From Lachnospiraceae bacterium UBA7027 (GTDB taxonomy: Bacteria > Bacillota > Clostridia > Lachnospirales > Lachnospiraceae): a DNA stretch of 55,126 nucleotides. Under the pieces are notes generated by a model. The model saw only the letters and a program-made list of their open reading frames with translations, searched no databases and was not told where the DNA came from. The first letter of the stretch is position 1, and each line of letters begins with the position of its first letter. Shown piece after piece: positions 17,101 to 23,720 of the stretch. The stretch covers positions 1 through 55,126 of the forward strand of contig DLBG01000124.1 in assembly GCA_002494135.1 (NCBI GenBank), in the 5' to 3' direction. Made by a program: the position numbers and the translations under genes.

Positions 17101-19694
17101 CGGACGATCCGGAAAGTGAAATTATTTTAAAAGCCGCTTCGGAAGCAAGTCCGATTGCAAGTCCGATTATTTCCTCCACACTGGCAACCGTTCACATTCC
17201 GGTTACCTGCAGTCCCATTAAGATTGAAGTGGAGCAGGGCCAGACATCGGTAAGTTATACCAGAATGCCTCTTACGGGTGATGACAAGGTAAATATCTAT
17301 GTATTCCCGACTCAGGACAGACTGGTCAACAGAATTCAGGAATACGATCTGGATTGCGAGATTACCTATGTACATCCCGCGGGTATGTTCTACAACAAGA
17401 CCAACGCAGAGAACCCCATGATTAAATTTGAGGGTGATGACGAGAACAGGCCGATGTTCTATGTGCTTGGTCTGTCAGCCAGAAACATGATTGATTTGAA
17501 TCATCTCTGGGTTAAGGCGAAGGCTTTGAAAGCCAATAATGTTCAGATTGACTTCGCGATTGTGCAACAGGTTCGAAGCAATACGGTTGTTGCAACTTAC
17601 TATATCGACTTTGATAATGCAGAAGTAACGACAGACGGTGTATCGGGATTCCCGAGCGGAAAGAAAGATTACCTGGGATACTCCGAAGAGCAGGTGGTAA
17701 CACTTCAGCTCGGAGAAGGAACCGCAACCAACGGTCTGTATCCGGAACGTCAGGATGTCGGAATTGCCATTTCCTACAAGTCAAGCTTTGATCCTTACGG
17801 ACCGACATACGTATCACCGATTCGTTATCTGACGGATGAGGATGTTAACCGTATCAAGGACGGCCAGGTATCGGTAGTTCACTTCAGTCAGGATTTTGTA
17901 GGCGAAATCGTGGATGTCCGTGCGATAGTAAACGGCGGCGTTCAGGCGACCATCGACAAGGCAGTGGTGGCAACCTACCAGAAGGATACCGGCGGATACC
18001 GTGAGCTGACCGGATGGTACAGCTTCGGAAATTCCCAGGTTCTGGACGACAGCCTGAGAGGACTTACGAGAACCGCAATGGACATCGAAGCCGAGAACTG
18101 TATTATGCCGGTAACATTTACCTTTAAAACGTCGGCAGCATCCGGAAGTCATGAAAGCGGTACGAGAGATCCGGTTAAGGCAACCATTTATGTGACCGAC
18201 TGGACAGAAAGAGTACTGGCTCCGATTACCATTCCGGACTTAAGAAAATATATTGACGGCACGGATACCAACTTTATGACCGGCAAGACGCAGACGGTTA
18301 AAATTCTTTTAACCGGCGCCTCAGGTGTCCGCAGAATTGAACTGGAGCCTTCCAATGGCAACGGTACAGCCGGCTGGAGCATTGATACCGTATCCTGTAA
18401 GGTAGCGGATAACGATCCGGTAGAAAAAGCATTCAACGACAGAATTTACGAGAATAATCCCAGATCGATTAACTTCTCGAACATTACGATGAATGTACAG
18501 GTTCAGTACTACAATGTTACCAAGGGAGCATTTGATTCGGTTTCCGCAACCAACGAAGAAATCAGTGTAGTATCCCCTGTGGATCAGCCGATTTACTTCA
18601 CACCTCAGGTAGCAGGTTCCGAATACGGCTATGAAATTAAGATTAACGAAGTGACTGCGTCGGATGCAATCGCAGACGATGTAAGTGACTACTGCAAGCA
18701 GAGCGGCGGCAGAGACAGATTCGATCCGCCCAAGAATGAAACCGGTAAGACAAAGTATTATCGTGTTGTAATTACCTCGAAAGAGGATGCAACCGCCAAG
18801 GTAACGGTCAAGATTTCCATCGATCCTACCTTAAAGGACAACAAGGCTTTGGAAGACATGGCGGAACTTGCAGTCAGAGAGAAGTTCGAAGAGAAACAGG
18901 AAAAACTTCATAATCATCTGGATAAGGATTACGGAAACTATAACGATTCCACTTCCCAGGATATGATCAGTGCTGCACTGGCAAAACTGGATGCGATGAG
19001 ATATGACTCCAACAAGAAACTGGAGGAACAGCTTTCCGCAATGGAGAAGATCGTGGATGATCTGGATGAGGCATTAAAGAAGCATTACGAATCCGAAGTT
19101 GCCAGAGTGAAAGAAGAAGTAGAAGATGCTTTTGCTGAGGAAGAACAGCGAATCAATGAACAGGTATCTTCCGAACATACGACCTGCCAGACGGTACTGA
19201 AGAAGTATCTCGAGGACGGTAAAGCAGCACTGGATAGTTATAAGGTTGATATGACAAAGTCATTGTCCGAGAATGAAACCGCAATTCAAAATATCCAGAG
19301 GCAGTATCTTTCTAAGTGTCAGAACGCCGAGCAGCATATTGACACTGCATTCAAGGGCGACTTTGCAGCTTACCAGAATCAGAGGATTGCCGAAGAACGT
19401 AACAAAGTACTTGCTGGTATTGAACAGTATGAGAAAGAAGCTAATTTGCAAATTGCAGATATTCAGGCAATGGTTGCAAATGCAAAGGCGGAGATAACCA
19501 ATAAGCAGGTATCGATACTTGAATATGATTTGTCTTATACAATGGATGAGTCAGTGGATAAACAGGTAAACAGAAATAAAACTGCGGCAGACAACAATAT
19601 TGATTCCTTCAAGCAGAGTCTGAACGATATTGTGGCGAAGCTTAGCGCGGATATTATAAAGTATCAGCAGGAGCATCCGCAGCCTGGGGCATGA
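14103..19694 (+). CDS. Giant secreted protein with C-terminal coiled coil, unknown function
   Basis: Protein of 1863 aa with a signal peptide (core VIVAIMLVLLIVPTVPIP, likely cut after ARA). The ATG at 14103 is preferred over 14097 because GAGGG (14092-14096) is well spaced from it. Residues about 35-1570 are beta-rich, with many Tyr/Asp/Gly-rich segments and no enzyme motif I recognise. From about residue 1578 to the end the protein is almost entirely charged and helical, a long coiled coil (REKFEEKQEKLHNHLDKD onwards). There is no LPXTG motif or C-terminal membrane helix. The size and plan suit a long surface stalk or tip protein reaching through the peptidoglycan. Cotranscription with T4SS genes suggests it belongs to the secretion machine; its exact part is unknown. 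Confidence 0.8.
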   Translation: MKHHMNLNSNSIRKWTTRVIVAIMLVLLIVPTVPIPARAAEDVVGETANALAETEGTGAVFENSYILETSTGQQGGDKIAFFLIRYRTNGDSKNTVRKQYIMPNQDSLGLGRMTVSNYGSDLALASTVSSKMGYTAVDSWKEEIGLKPYKTDQFFFTTSVPMDTVISVDAYMMDSGTWTCLAVRLFRVDEIYGLRMAGTWSAEWFIDFKGQLILEMIDNGKISWSKKSAAMLYMDTLAEWRTKFDTDATKAYATHVTQKTKTYGFRVDFADVYKAGFEALYATYDDGQKKAIDLSLAEVMTINVVYDDIYGVPRMIHLPAATSAALWLDQRNMNQNILGLGLQGGQLAFTGEIPDFKSLRNISVTVGSSKAKQEAGITSIGSNSRRDARERISDNPSSGYQDDAYILSFAMYNMASAVFAAGTDGALLKYTFTGRPEYFMKSLTSDGFELTAGLVTSLNMKPYDGTDLDDNLVWRNCYLVKMTTDNVASASTYGDLKVRFNYVMKSGLPSQTEDMDLRNLVNSYYGYWPGSVTSHFGPYQEDFAYRYGISKGQTLCFFISANNLSHFTGCNLTLGSNGDEYQVGDIKFYSVRCLGRVHADWKDLEAEGNKSHVLLYRDFEGKELSESDTALLEYHNDEPTLVLPGTTKRWDFVTNTIETIEEDAFDVTDYAIDYATAMQNFGFTKERMRYTVTVHVADDKKYMENGSTLTNANAYQDTDSGSENLFYFQLVFERGVSGFVLSNQQLEGDHFQSGTQPDFEILTNQDYGEVLEVRIIPDDISEDNKKYDKLNISYISVTEGTVQGTHREWQCRDVGWVGIDYRDEASDRSIVGKEGRTLGSVARSYNVDYVTNCVDIEFSLVTNRGDKSEDRNPDTGKMTRNYVDQLKGTVTGKIYYTDNTGTAQEREFDVVKAMYNYMNRSSSGDHPASDPNYMFRESHTDRFVVSMSDVSVIKAIDFYVKASDYNYKWNIGGITARIVKEKGNLRLNKFDEYEYEYPTSDDPESEIILKAASEASPIASPIISSTLATVHIPVTCSPIKIEVEQGQTSVSYTRMPLTGDDKVNIYVFPTQDRLVNRIQEYDLDCEITYVHPAGMFYNKTNAENPMIKFEGDDENRPMFYVLGLSARNMIDLNHLWVKAKALKANNVQIDFAIVQQVRSNTVVATYYIDFDNAEVTTDGVSGFPSGKKDYLGYSEEQVVTLQLGEGTATNGLYPERQDVGIAISYKSSFDPYGPTYVSPIRYLTDEDVNRIKDGQVSVVHFSQDFVGEIVDVRAIVNGGVQATIDKAVVATYQKDTGGYRELTGWYSFGNSQVLDDSLRGLTRTAMDIEAENCIMPVTFTFKTSAASGSHESGTRDPVKATIYVTDWTERVLAPITIPDLRKYIDGTDTNFMTGKTQTVKILLTGASGVRRIELEPSNGNGTAGWSIDTVSCKVADNDPVEKAFNDRIYENNPRSINFSNITMNVQVQYYNVTKGAFDSVSATNEEISVVSPVDQPIYFTPQVAGSEYGYEIKINEVTASDAIADDVSDYCKQSGGRDRFDPPKNETGKTKYYRVVITSKEDATAKVTVKISIDPTLKDNKALEDMAELAVREKFEEKQEKLHNHLDKDYGNYNDSTSQDMISAALAKLDAMRYDSNKKLEEQLSAMEKIVDDLDEALKKHYESEVARVKEEVEDAFAEEEQRINEQVSSEHTTCQTVLKKYLEDGKAALDSYKVDMTKSLSENETAIQNIQRQYLSKCQNAEQHIDTAFKGDFAAYQNQRIAEERNKVLAGIEQYEKEANLQIADIQAMVANAKAEITNKQVSILEYDLSYTMDESVDKQVNRNKTAADNNIDSFKQSLNDIVAKLSADIIKYQQEHPQPGA

Positions 19695-19720
19695 ACTTAG
19701 TTTACAGAAAGGCATGAGAA

Positions 19721-20932
19721 ATGCTTAAAACAAATTCGAACTTCAAAAAACTGAAAGGTGTTGCAACCATACTGGCTTTGGCCGGTATGGTTGTCTTCAC
19801 GGGGTGCGGAAAGAAGAATCTTCACGAAGAGGGTGCGGGTTCCAATTATCCGTTTACATGGCAGGAAAAGGGAAACGGCAGAATCGTCGTAAAACTGGAC
19901 GGCAGTCACAGTGCGGATTACAGCTGGGCAGCTGTTTCGGAAGATGAAACCATAGCGACCGTGGAGGCAAAGAAGGAAGAAAAGAACGGAATTATCAAAT
20001 ACACGATTTATCCGAAGAGCGAAGGCAGAACCACGGTTATTTTCACCAGAGAAAAACAGACCGGTGAGACTGCTTATGACGGTATACCGGTAGAGAATAC
20101 GGAAGAACCCAGTGAGGTGAAGCCCGTCGAGGAGGAAAGCGTCGAACCCGTTTCGGAGGAAGCAGGTGAAGAATTCGAACCGGATGAATACGCCGAGATG
20201 TACAATCAGAACTATTTTAACAATCTGGTTACTGAAGATAAGGTTTGTGTAATCCGTCTGGATGTTACCGTGGAACCGAAAGGAAAGAAATTTAAGGCAC
20301 TTGGTTCTTTCATCGGTCTTACCGAGCAGGAAGGACTTAAAGTCGTGGAAGGTGAAGCCGTGGATTACCGTTACTGGTTTGCGGAAGACGGAGCCTTAAA
20401 TGTCCGCATTCCCTATACCGAAAACGGATGGATTTATGATGTTACCTGCAAATATACCGGAGAAGAAGCCGATGAAGACGGTGTCATAGTCGATGAGAAC
20501 GGACAGCCGCTTTACGGTCTGGTTCCGGATGAGGTTCCGGCGGATGAAAACGGCAGAAATCTTACCGTGGATGTATCTGCCGTCGGAAGCTACGATGGCG
20601 AAGCGGTATTTCGTATTATTGCTCTTTCGGAAGGAGAGGCAACGATTCTCTTTAAGTCTCCGAAGGAAGGCCTGATGGTAAAATTTGAACTTACCGTTTC
20701 CGCAAGCGGAGAAATCAAGGTGGCTTCACATGAGGCAACCACTTATAAGGCTACCGCCGGGGAGGTTCAAAGACAGACAATGGATGAACCACTTATAAAG
20801 GATGAAGAAATTCCTTCCGAGGGTGTTGATCCGGATGCCGATGAAGAAAACCCTGACGGTGAAAACAAGCCGGAGGGTGAAGACAAACCCAAAGCTGACA
20901 AGCTTCTTCAGGATGACGGAAGTAAAGGTTGA
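19721..20932 (+). CDS. Lipoprotein with Ig-like segments, part of T4SS operon
   Basis: Protein of 403 aa. The N-terminal signal (ILALAGMVVFTGCGKK) carries a lipobox with Cys about residue 29, so it should be lipid-anchored to the outer face of the membrane. The ectodomain has two beta-rich parts: residues about 45-110 (GRIVVKLDGSHSADYSWAAV, GRTTVIFTREKQ) and about 165-340, which repeats that style (GEATILFKSPKEG). Both resemble bacterial Ig-like folds and are joined by a Glu/Pro-rich linker (about 125-155). The tail is acidic (GENKPEGEDKPKADK). It sits 26 bp after the giant secreted protein gene and 17 bp before the next gene. Role unknown; an accessory surface part of the secretion system is inferred from the operon. 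Confidence 0.78.
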   Translation: MLKTNSNFKKLKGVATILALAGMVVFTGCGKKNLHEEGAGSNYPFTWQEKGNGRIVVKLDGSHSADYSWAAVSEDETIATVEAKKEEKNGIIKYTIYPKSEGRTTVIFTREKQTGETAYDGIPVENTEEPSEVKPVEEESVEPVSEEAGEEFEPDEYAEMYNQNYFNNLVTEDKVCVIRLDVTVEPKGKKFKALGSFIGLTEQEGLKVVEGEAVDYRYWFAEDGALNVRIPYTENGWIYDVTCKYTGEEADEDGVIVDENGQPLYGLVPDEVPADENGRNLTVDVSAVGSYDGEAVFRIIALSEGEATILFKSPKEGLMVKFELTVSASGEIKVASHEATTYKATAGEVQRQTMDEPLIKDEEIPSEGVDPDADEENPDGENKPEGEDKPKADKLLQDDGSKG

Positions 20933-20949
20933 TTTAGGAGGATAGGGCG

Positions 20950-22119
20950 TTGGATCAGGTAACCAAGGAAATACGCCAGATGCTTCTGGGAAATCTGGTT
21001 ACGGACGGAAAATATCTTACCGTGTCCCCAAACCGTTTGGAAGGACTCCGTTACGGGGTCAATGACGGTGCGGATACCGTAATTCTTCGTGGTGTCATGA
21101 GACACACCAGGTATTATAAATCCGGGCTTTCAAAAGGTAAAATCAAAGAAAGCGCACATAACGCAATGATGGATATCGGCCGGAAGGTAATTCTGCAGAG
21201 CAATCCGGAAGCGGAAACCATTATCTGCCGGTATATGCTGACAAAGCCGATTGTGCTTCTCTTTGAAATTGACGACATCGGAATTAAGGTGCAGACATTT
21301 ACGGCAAGAAGTCTCTCGGGACTGATTTCCGAAATCTGGGTTCGTGGCAGATTTATGAGCAAAATGCCGGACGAACTGGAACCTATCAATAAAGAAATTA
21401 TTAAGTCCAAGCTGAAAGAAAAAGAGAAAGAACAGAAGGCGGAAGAAGAGAAACTCAAGGCTGAGAAGAAGAAGCAAAAAGCGGAAGAGAAAGAGCAAAA
21501 AGAGAAAGAAAAGGCTCTGAAGGCGAAGGAGAAAGACTCCAGGGATATCGAAAAAAAGAAATTAAAAGAAGAGAAAAAGCGGGCAAAAATCGAAAAGAAG
21601 CTCGCAAAACTCGGGGCTACGGCAACCTGGGCAGAGGAGGATCCTTTAGCAGGCGAGAAACTTCCGGAGGATATGGAAGCTGGCGAGGCTTTGAAAGAAA
21701 CGGCAGATGAAATTGCGGAAAACGCAGAAGTAACTTCCGGGCCCGTGAAAGCCGCAGAAAAAGCTTATGAAGAGGCCGATTCCGACGAGGCAGCCGGTGA
21801 TGCTTCCGAAGACGAAGAAGAGTACGAAGGTGACGACTCCGAAGACGGGGAAGAATACGAAGGCGACGACTCCGAAGACGGGGAAGAGTACGAAGGCGAC
21901 GACTCCGAAGACGGGGAAGAATACGAAGGTGACGAATCCGAAGACGAAGAAGAGTACGAAGGTGACGGCTCCGAAGACGATGATGATTCAGAGGATGAGG
22001 ACGAAGAGGATGGAAACTCCGGCGGATATGCTTCCCAGAATGATCTTCCGAGCAACAGCCGCGCAAGGAATTTTAACGAACCGCCCAAGAAGAGCTGGTT
22101 TTTCGGAAAGAAGCACTGA
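20950..22119 (+). CDS. Cytoplasmic protein with basic coiled coil and acidic repeat tail
   Basis: Protein of 389 aa starting at TTG, supported by AGGAGG at 20936-20941, 8 bp upstream. Residues 1-150 form a compact globular part (TVSPNRLEGLRYGVNDGAD, then IICRYMLTKPIVLLFEIDD) that I do not recognise. Residues about 155-220 are a Lys/Glu-rich coiled coil. Residues about 286-340 are five 11-residue acidic repeats (EDGEEYEGDDS-like), encoded by a 33-bp tandem repeat. No signal peptide or membrane helix is seen, so it probably acts in the cytoplasm. It is the last gene before a terminator, so it ends the T4SS operon. A chaperone or adaptor role is possible but nothing proves it. Confidence 0.72.
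   Translation: MDQVTKEIRQMLLGNLVTDGKYLTVSPNRLEGLRYGVNDGADTVILRGVMRHTRYYKSGLSKGKIKESAHNAMMDIGRKVILQSNPEAETIICRYMLTKPIVLLFEIDDIGIKVQTFTARSLSGLISEIWVRGRFMSKMPDELEPINKEIIKSKLKEKEKEQKAEEEKLKAEKKKQKAEEKEQKEKEKALKAKEKDSRDIEKKKLKEEKKRAKIEKKLAKLGATATWAEEDPLAGEKLPEDMEAGEALKETADEIAENAEVTSGPVKAAEKAYEEADSDEAAGDASEDEEEYEGDDSEDGEEYEGDDSEDGEEYEGDDSEDGEEYEGDESEDEEEYEGDGSEDDDDSEDEDEEDGNSGGYASQNDLPSNSRARNFNEPPKKSWFFGKKH
21805..21969 (+). repeat. 33-bp in-frame tandem repeat, five copies
   Basis: Five consecutive 33-bp units, each starting TCCGAAGACG, encode 11-residue acidic units (EDGEEYEGDDS-like). Copies start at 21805, 21838, 21871, 21904 and 21937. They differ at only a few bases, so copy number may vary between strains by slippage without breaking the frame. 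Confidence 0.93.
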
Positions 22120-22128
22120 TTCGTCCCA

Positions 22129-22148
22129 TGTTGGACAGTTGTTGGACA
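22129..22148 (+). promoter_or_regulatory. Operator 2: TGTTGGACA direct repeat without a good -10
   Basis: Two perfect TGTTGGACA copies (22129-22137 and 22140-22148) at the 11-bp pitch. The hexamer 8 bp downstream is AACAGA, a poor -10, unlike the other four copies. A terminator begins 28 bp after the repeat, and the lipoprotein gene at 22354 has its own promoter beyond it. The site may be decayed, may act at a distance, or may drive only a very short RNA. Confidence 0.72.
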
Positions 22149-22175
22149 TATTTCACAACAGAATATGCATTTTTT

Positions 22176-22209
22176 GGCGATTTCTTACAAAGAAATCGTC
22201 TTTTCTTTT
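22176..22209 (+). terminator. Intrinsic terminator after the T4SS operon
   Basis: Stem GGCGATTTCTT (22176-22186) pairs with AAGAAATCGTC (22190-22200), with one G-T pair and a three-base loop, followed by TTTTCTTTT. It ends transcripts from the gene finishing at 22119 and also lies just downstream of operator 2. Confidence 0.85.
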
Positions 22210-22231
22210 GATAATTCGTTAACAAAGCCTA

Positions 22232-22260
22232 TTGTTTTTACCCTGTTCCGATTCTATACT
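22232..22260 (+). promoter_or_regulatory. Sigma-A-type promoter for the small lipoprotein genes
   Basis: TTGTTT (22232-22237) and TATACT (22255-22260) are separated by 17 bp, close to the vegetative consensus. It lies downstream of the terminator and about 95 bp before the lipoprotein start at 22354. It provides expression independent of the TGTTGGACA operators. Confidence 0.78.
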
Positions 22261-22313
22261 TCGTGTAGTAAATACAGAAAATGAAAAACGTTTCAATGAA
22301 AAGAAACAGGATA

Positions 22314-22334
22314 TGCAGATTATGAGAATCTGCA
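22314..22334 (+). other. Leader hairpin ahead of lipoprotein gene
   Basis: TGCAGATT (22314-22321) and AATCTGCA (22327-22334) form a perfect 8-bp stem with a five-base loop in the 5' leader, ending just before the GAGGAGG ribosome site. It may stabilise the mRNA or tune translation. There is no T-run. Confidence 0.6.
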
Positions 22335-22353
22335 AAAGAGGAGGAAATCAATT

Positions 22354-22890
22354 ATGAAAAAATTAGTTGCCGCATCTTTAATCGGTGCACTTGTATTATC
22401 TTTAGCTGCTTGCAGCAATGCAGCTCCCGAGACCGAGGCTTCCGAGATTGCATCCCAGGTTGCCAGCGAAGCAGTTTCCGAAGCAGTATCCGAAGTTGCT
22501 TCCGAAGCAGAAGAAGTAATTGACAAGCCGGACTTCACCGGAACCTATACCGAGCCTGTAGCAGGAAGATGCACAATTGAAATTGAGCATGTAGACGGCG
22601 ACAATTACAAAGTAATCGTTCGTTGGGCAAGCAGTGCATTCGAGTCTTCCAACTGGGAAATGGATGCAACCTATTATATTTCTACCGGATTACTTGAGTA
22701 TACCAATGCAAAGTTCTATGTTCGTACTTATACCGATGAAGAGAACTTTACCGATGATGTGAAGTACACCGACGGTGCAGGCGAGTTTTGGTTCGAAGAG
22801 GACGGAAGCCTTGGCTGGAGAAGTGCAAACAGTGATGTTGACGGTATCGACGGTGAGACCTTCTTCGAGAGAGCTGAAATCGTTGAATAA
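22354..22890 (+). CDS. Small lipoprotein with Ala/Ser/Glu repeat linker
   Basis: Lipoprotein of 178 aa. The signal ends in the lipobox LSLAACSN (Cys about residue 20). It is followed by a low-complexity linker of short SE-A/V repeats (residues about 30-50: SQVASEAVSEAVSEVASEA). A globular beta-rich domain (residues about 55-178) begins FTGTYTEPVAGRCTIEIEH and carries Trp, Tyr and Gly in the manner of small calycin-like or lipocalin-like folds; I cannot assign it further. A strong ribosome site (GAGGAGG) precedes the start. It forms a pair with the lipoprotein gene 43 bp downstream under a vegetative promoter. Its link with the neighbouring secretion system is by position only. Confidence 0.8.
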   Translation: MKKLVAASLIGALVLSLAACSNAAPETEASEIASQVASEAVSEAVSEVASEAEEVIDKPDFTGTYTEPVAGRCTIEIEHVDGDNYKVIVRWASSAFESSNWEMDATYYISTGLLEYTNAKFYVRTYTDEENFTDDVKYTDGAGEFWFEEDGSLGWRSANSDVDGIDGETFFERAEIVE

Positions 22891-22933
22891 TTAACAGGAC
22901 GAATATCATACGGACAGGCAGGAGGAAACAGAA

Positions 22934-23491
22934 ATGAAGAAACAGTTAATGATCGGCTTACTCGCAACAGCAGTTGTTCTTGCAGCAGTCGGCTGCACCA
23001 AGGCACCCGAAAACACCCCTGCATCCGAGAACGTTGAGCAGGCTTCCAACGTAGGAATGGCAAATCCCTGGACGGAAGCGGATGATGCTCAGAGTGCGGC
23101 GGAAGGAGCAGAAGTAGGATACTTTACTTTACCCGAGAACAAGGAATACGGCGATACCAATGTATTCATTTCCGAATACCGTTATATGGAGCATCTTGCC
23201 GAAGCTACCGGTTCCATCGGCTCCGCAGAACTTACCATTCGTAAGGGATTAAAGCAGGACAGCGAGGATGTATCCGGTGATTACAACGAGTACAATTACG
23301 ACTGGACATTCGAATCCGCAGACGGCGTCGTAATCAAATGCTTCGGAAACGGTGAGGGCACCGCGCAGAAAGTAATCTGGGGATCCGACAACTTCAGCTA
23401 CAGCTTAACCGTTATGGGCCAGGGAGATGATTCCGAGACCTTTGGTTTATCCGAAGATACCTTAAAACTTCTGGTAGAAGAGATTCAGTAA
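22934..23491 (+). CDS. Small lipoprotein, unknown function
   Basis: Lipoprotein of 185 aa. The signal GLLATAVVLAAVGCTKAP has a lipobox with Cys about residue 21. A short Glu/Ala-rich linker leads to a domain (residues about 60-185) with VGYFTLPENKEYGD, YRYMEHLAEATGS and a C-terminal helix (SEDTLKLLVEEIQ). It shows no similarity I can name. A GGAGG ribosome site precedes the start. It is the second gene of the lipoprotein pair and is followed by two hairpins, of which the second is a strong terminator. Confidence 0.78.
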   Translation: MKKQLMIGLLATAVVLAAVGCTKAPENTPASENVEQASNVGMANPWTEADDAQSAAEGAEVGYFTLPENKEYGDTNVFISEYRYMEHLAEATGSIGSAELTIRKGLKQDSEDVSGDYNEYNYDWTFESADGVVIKCFGNGEGTAQKVIWGSDNFSYSLTVMGQGDDSETFGLSEDTLKLLVEEIQ

Positions 23492-23506
23492 AATCAAATC
23501 AATATG

Positions 23507-23557
23507 CCGCTTCGGCGGATTAGAAAGGGCTGTGTGAAAAAACACAGCTCTTTTTTT
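23507..23557 (+). terminator. UUCG hairpin and intrinsic terminator after lipoprotein pair
   Basis: A small CCGC-TTCG-GCGG tetraloop hairpin (23507-23518) precedes a 12-bp stem (23524-23535 with 23542-23553, including one G-T pair) closed by a GAAAAA loop and followed by a T-run. It insulates the lipoproteins from operator 3, which starts 16 bp later. Confidence 0.88.
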
Positions 23558-23572
23558 GTTTTTTTTCATATA

Positions 23573-23606
23573 TGTTGGACATCTGTTGGACAGGGCATGA
23601 TATTCT
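23573..23606 (+). promoter_or_regulatory. Operator-promoter 3: TGTTGGACA repeat 8 bp from TATTCT
   Basis: Perfect copies at 23573-23581 and 23584-23592 (11-bp pitch), 8-bp gap, then TATTCT (23601-23606). The leader of about 110 nt runs to the gene at 23721 and contains a CCGGC/GCCGG mini-hairpin. It should drive the two large genes 23721-30302. Confidence 0.82.
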
Positions 23607-23720
23607 TTCGGTGTATGATGAACGAATGTGCAAAACAGGCGTTTAAAACAAAGAAGTAACCGTTAAACAGACCCGGCGAAAACAGCCGGAGACCAGAAAG
23701 AAAGACCGGAGGAAAACACT

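Noticed and set aside
21805..21969. CRISPR array
   Set aside because: The repeats are directly adjacent 33-bp coding units without spacers.
21617..22088. Long antisense open frames over the acidic gene
   Set aside because: They are Arg/Leu- and Ser-rich low-complexity shadows produced by the 33-bp acidic repeat; they have no ribosome site and the plus-strand gene is well supported.
2461..22119. Integrative conjugative element
   Set aside because: Only secretion genes are present; no relaxase, integrase, oriT or attachment repeats are seen within the window. The call would need genes outside it.
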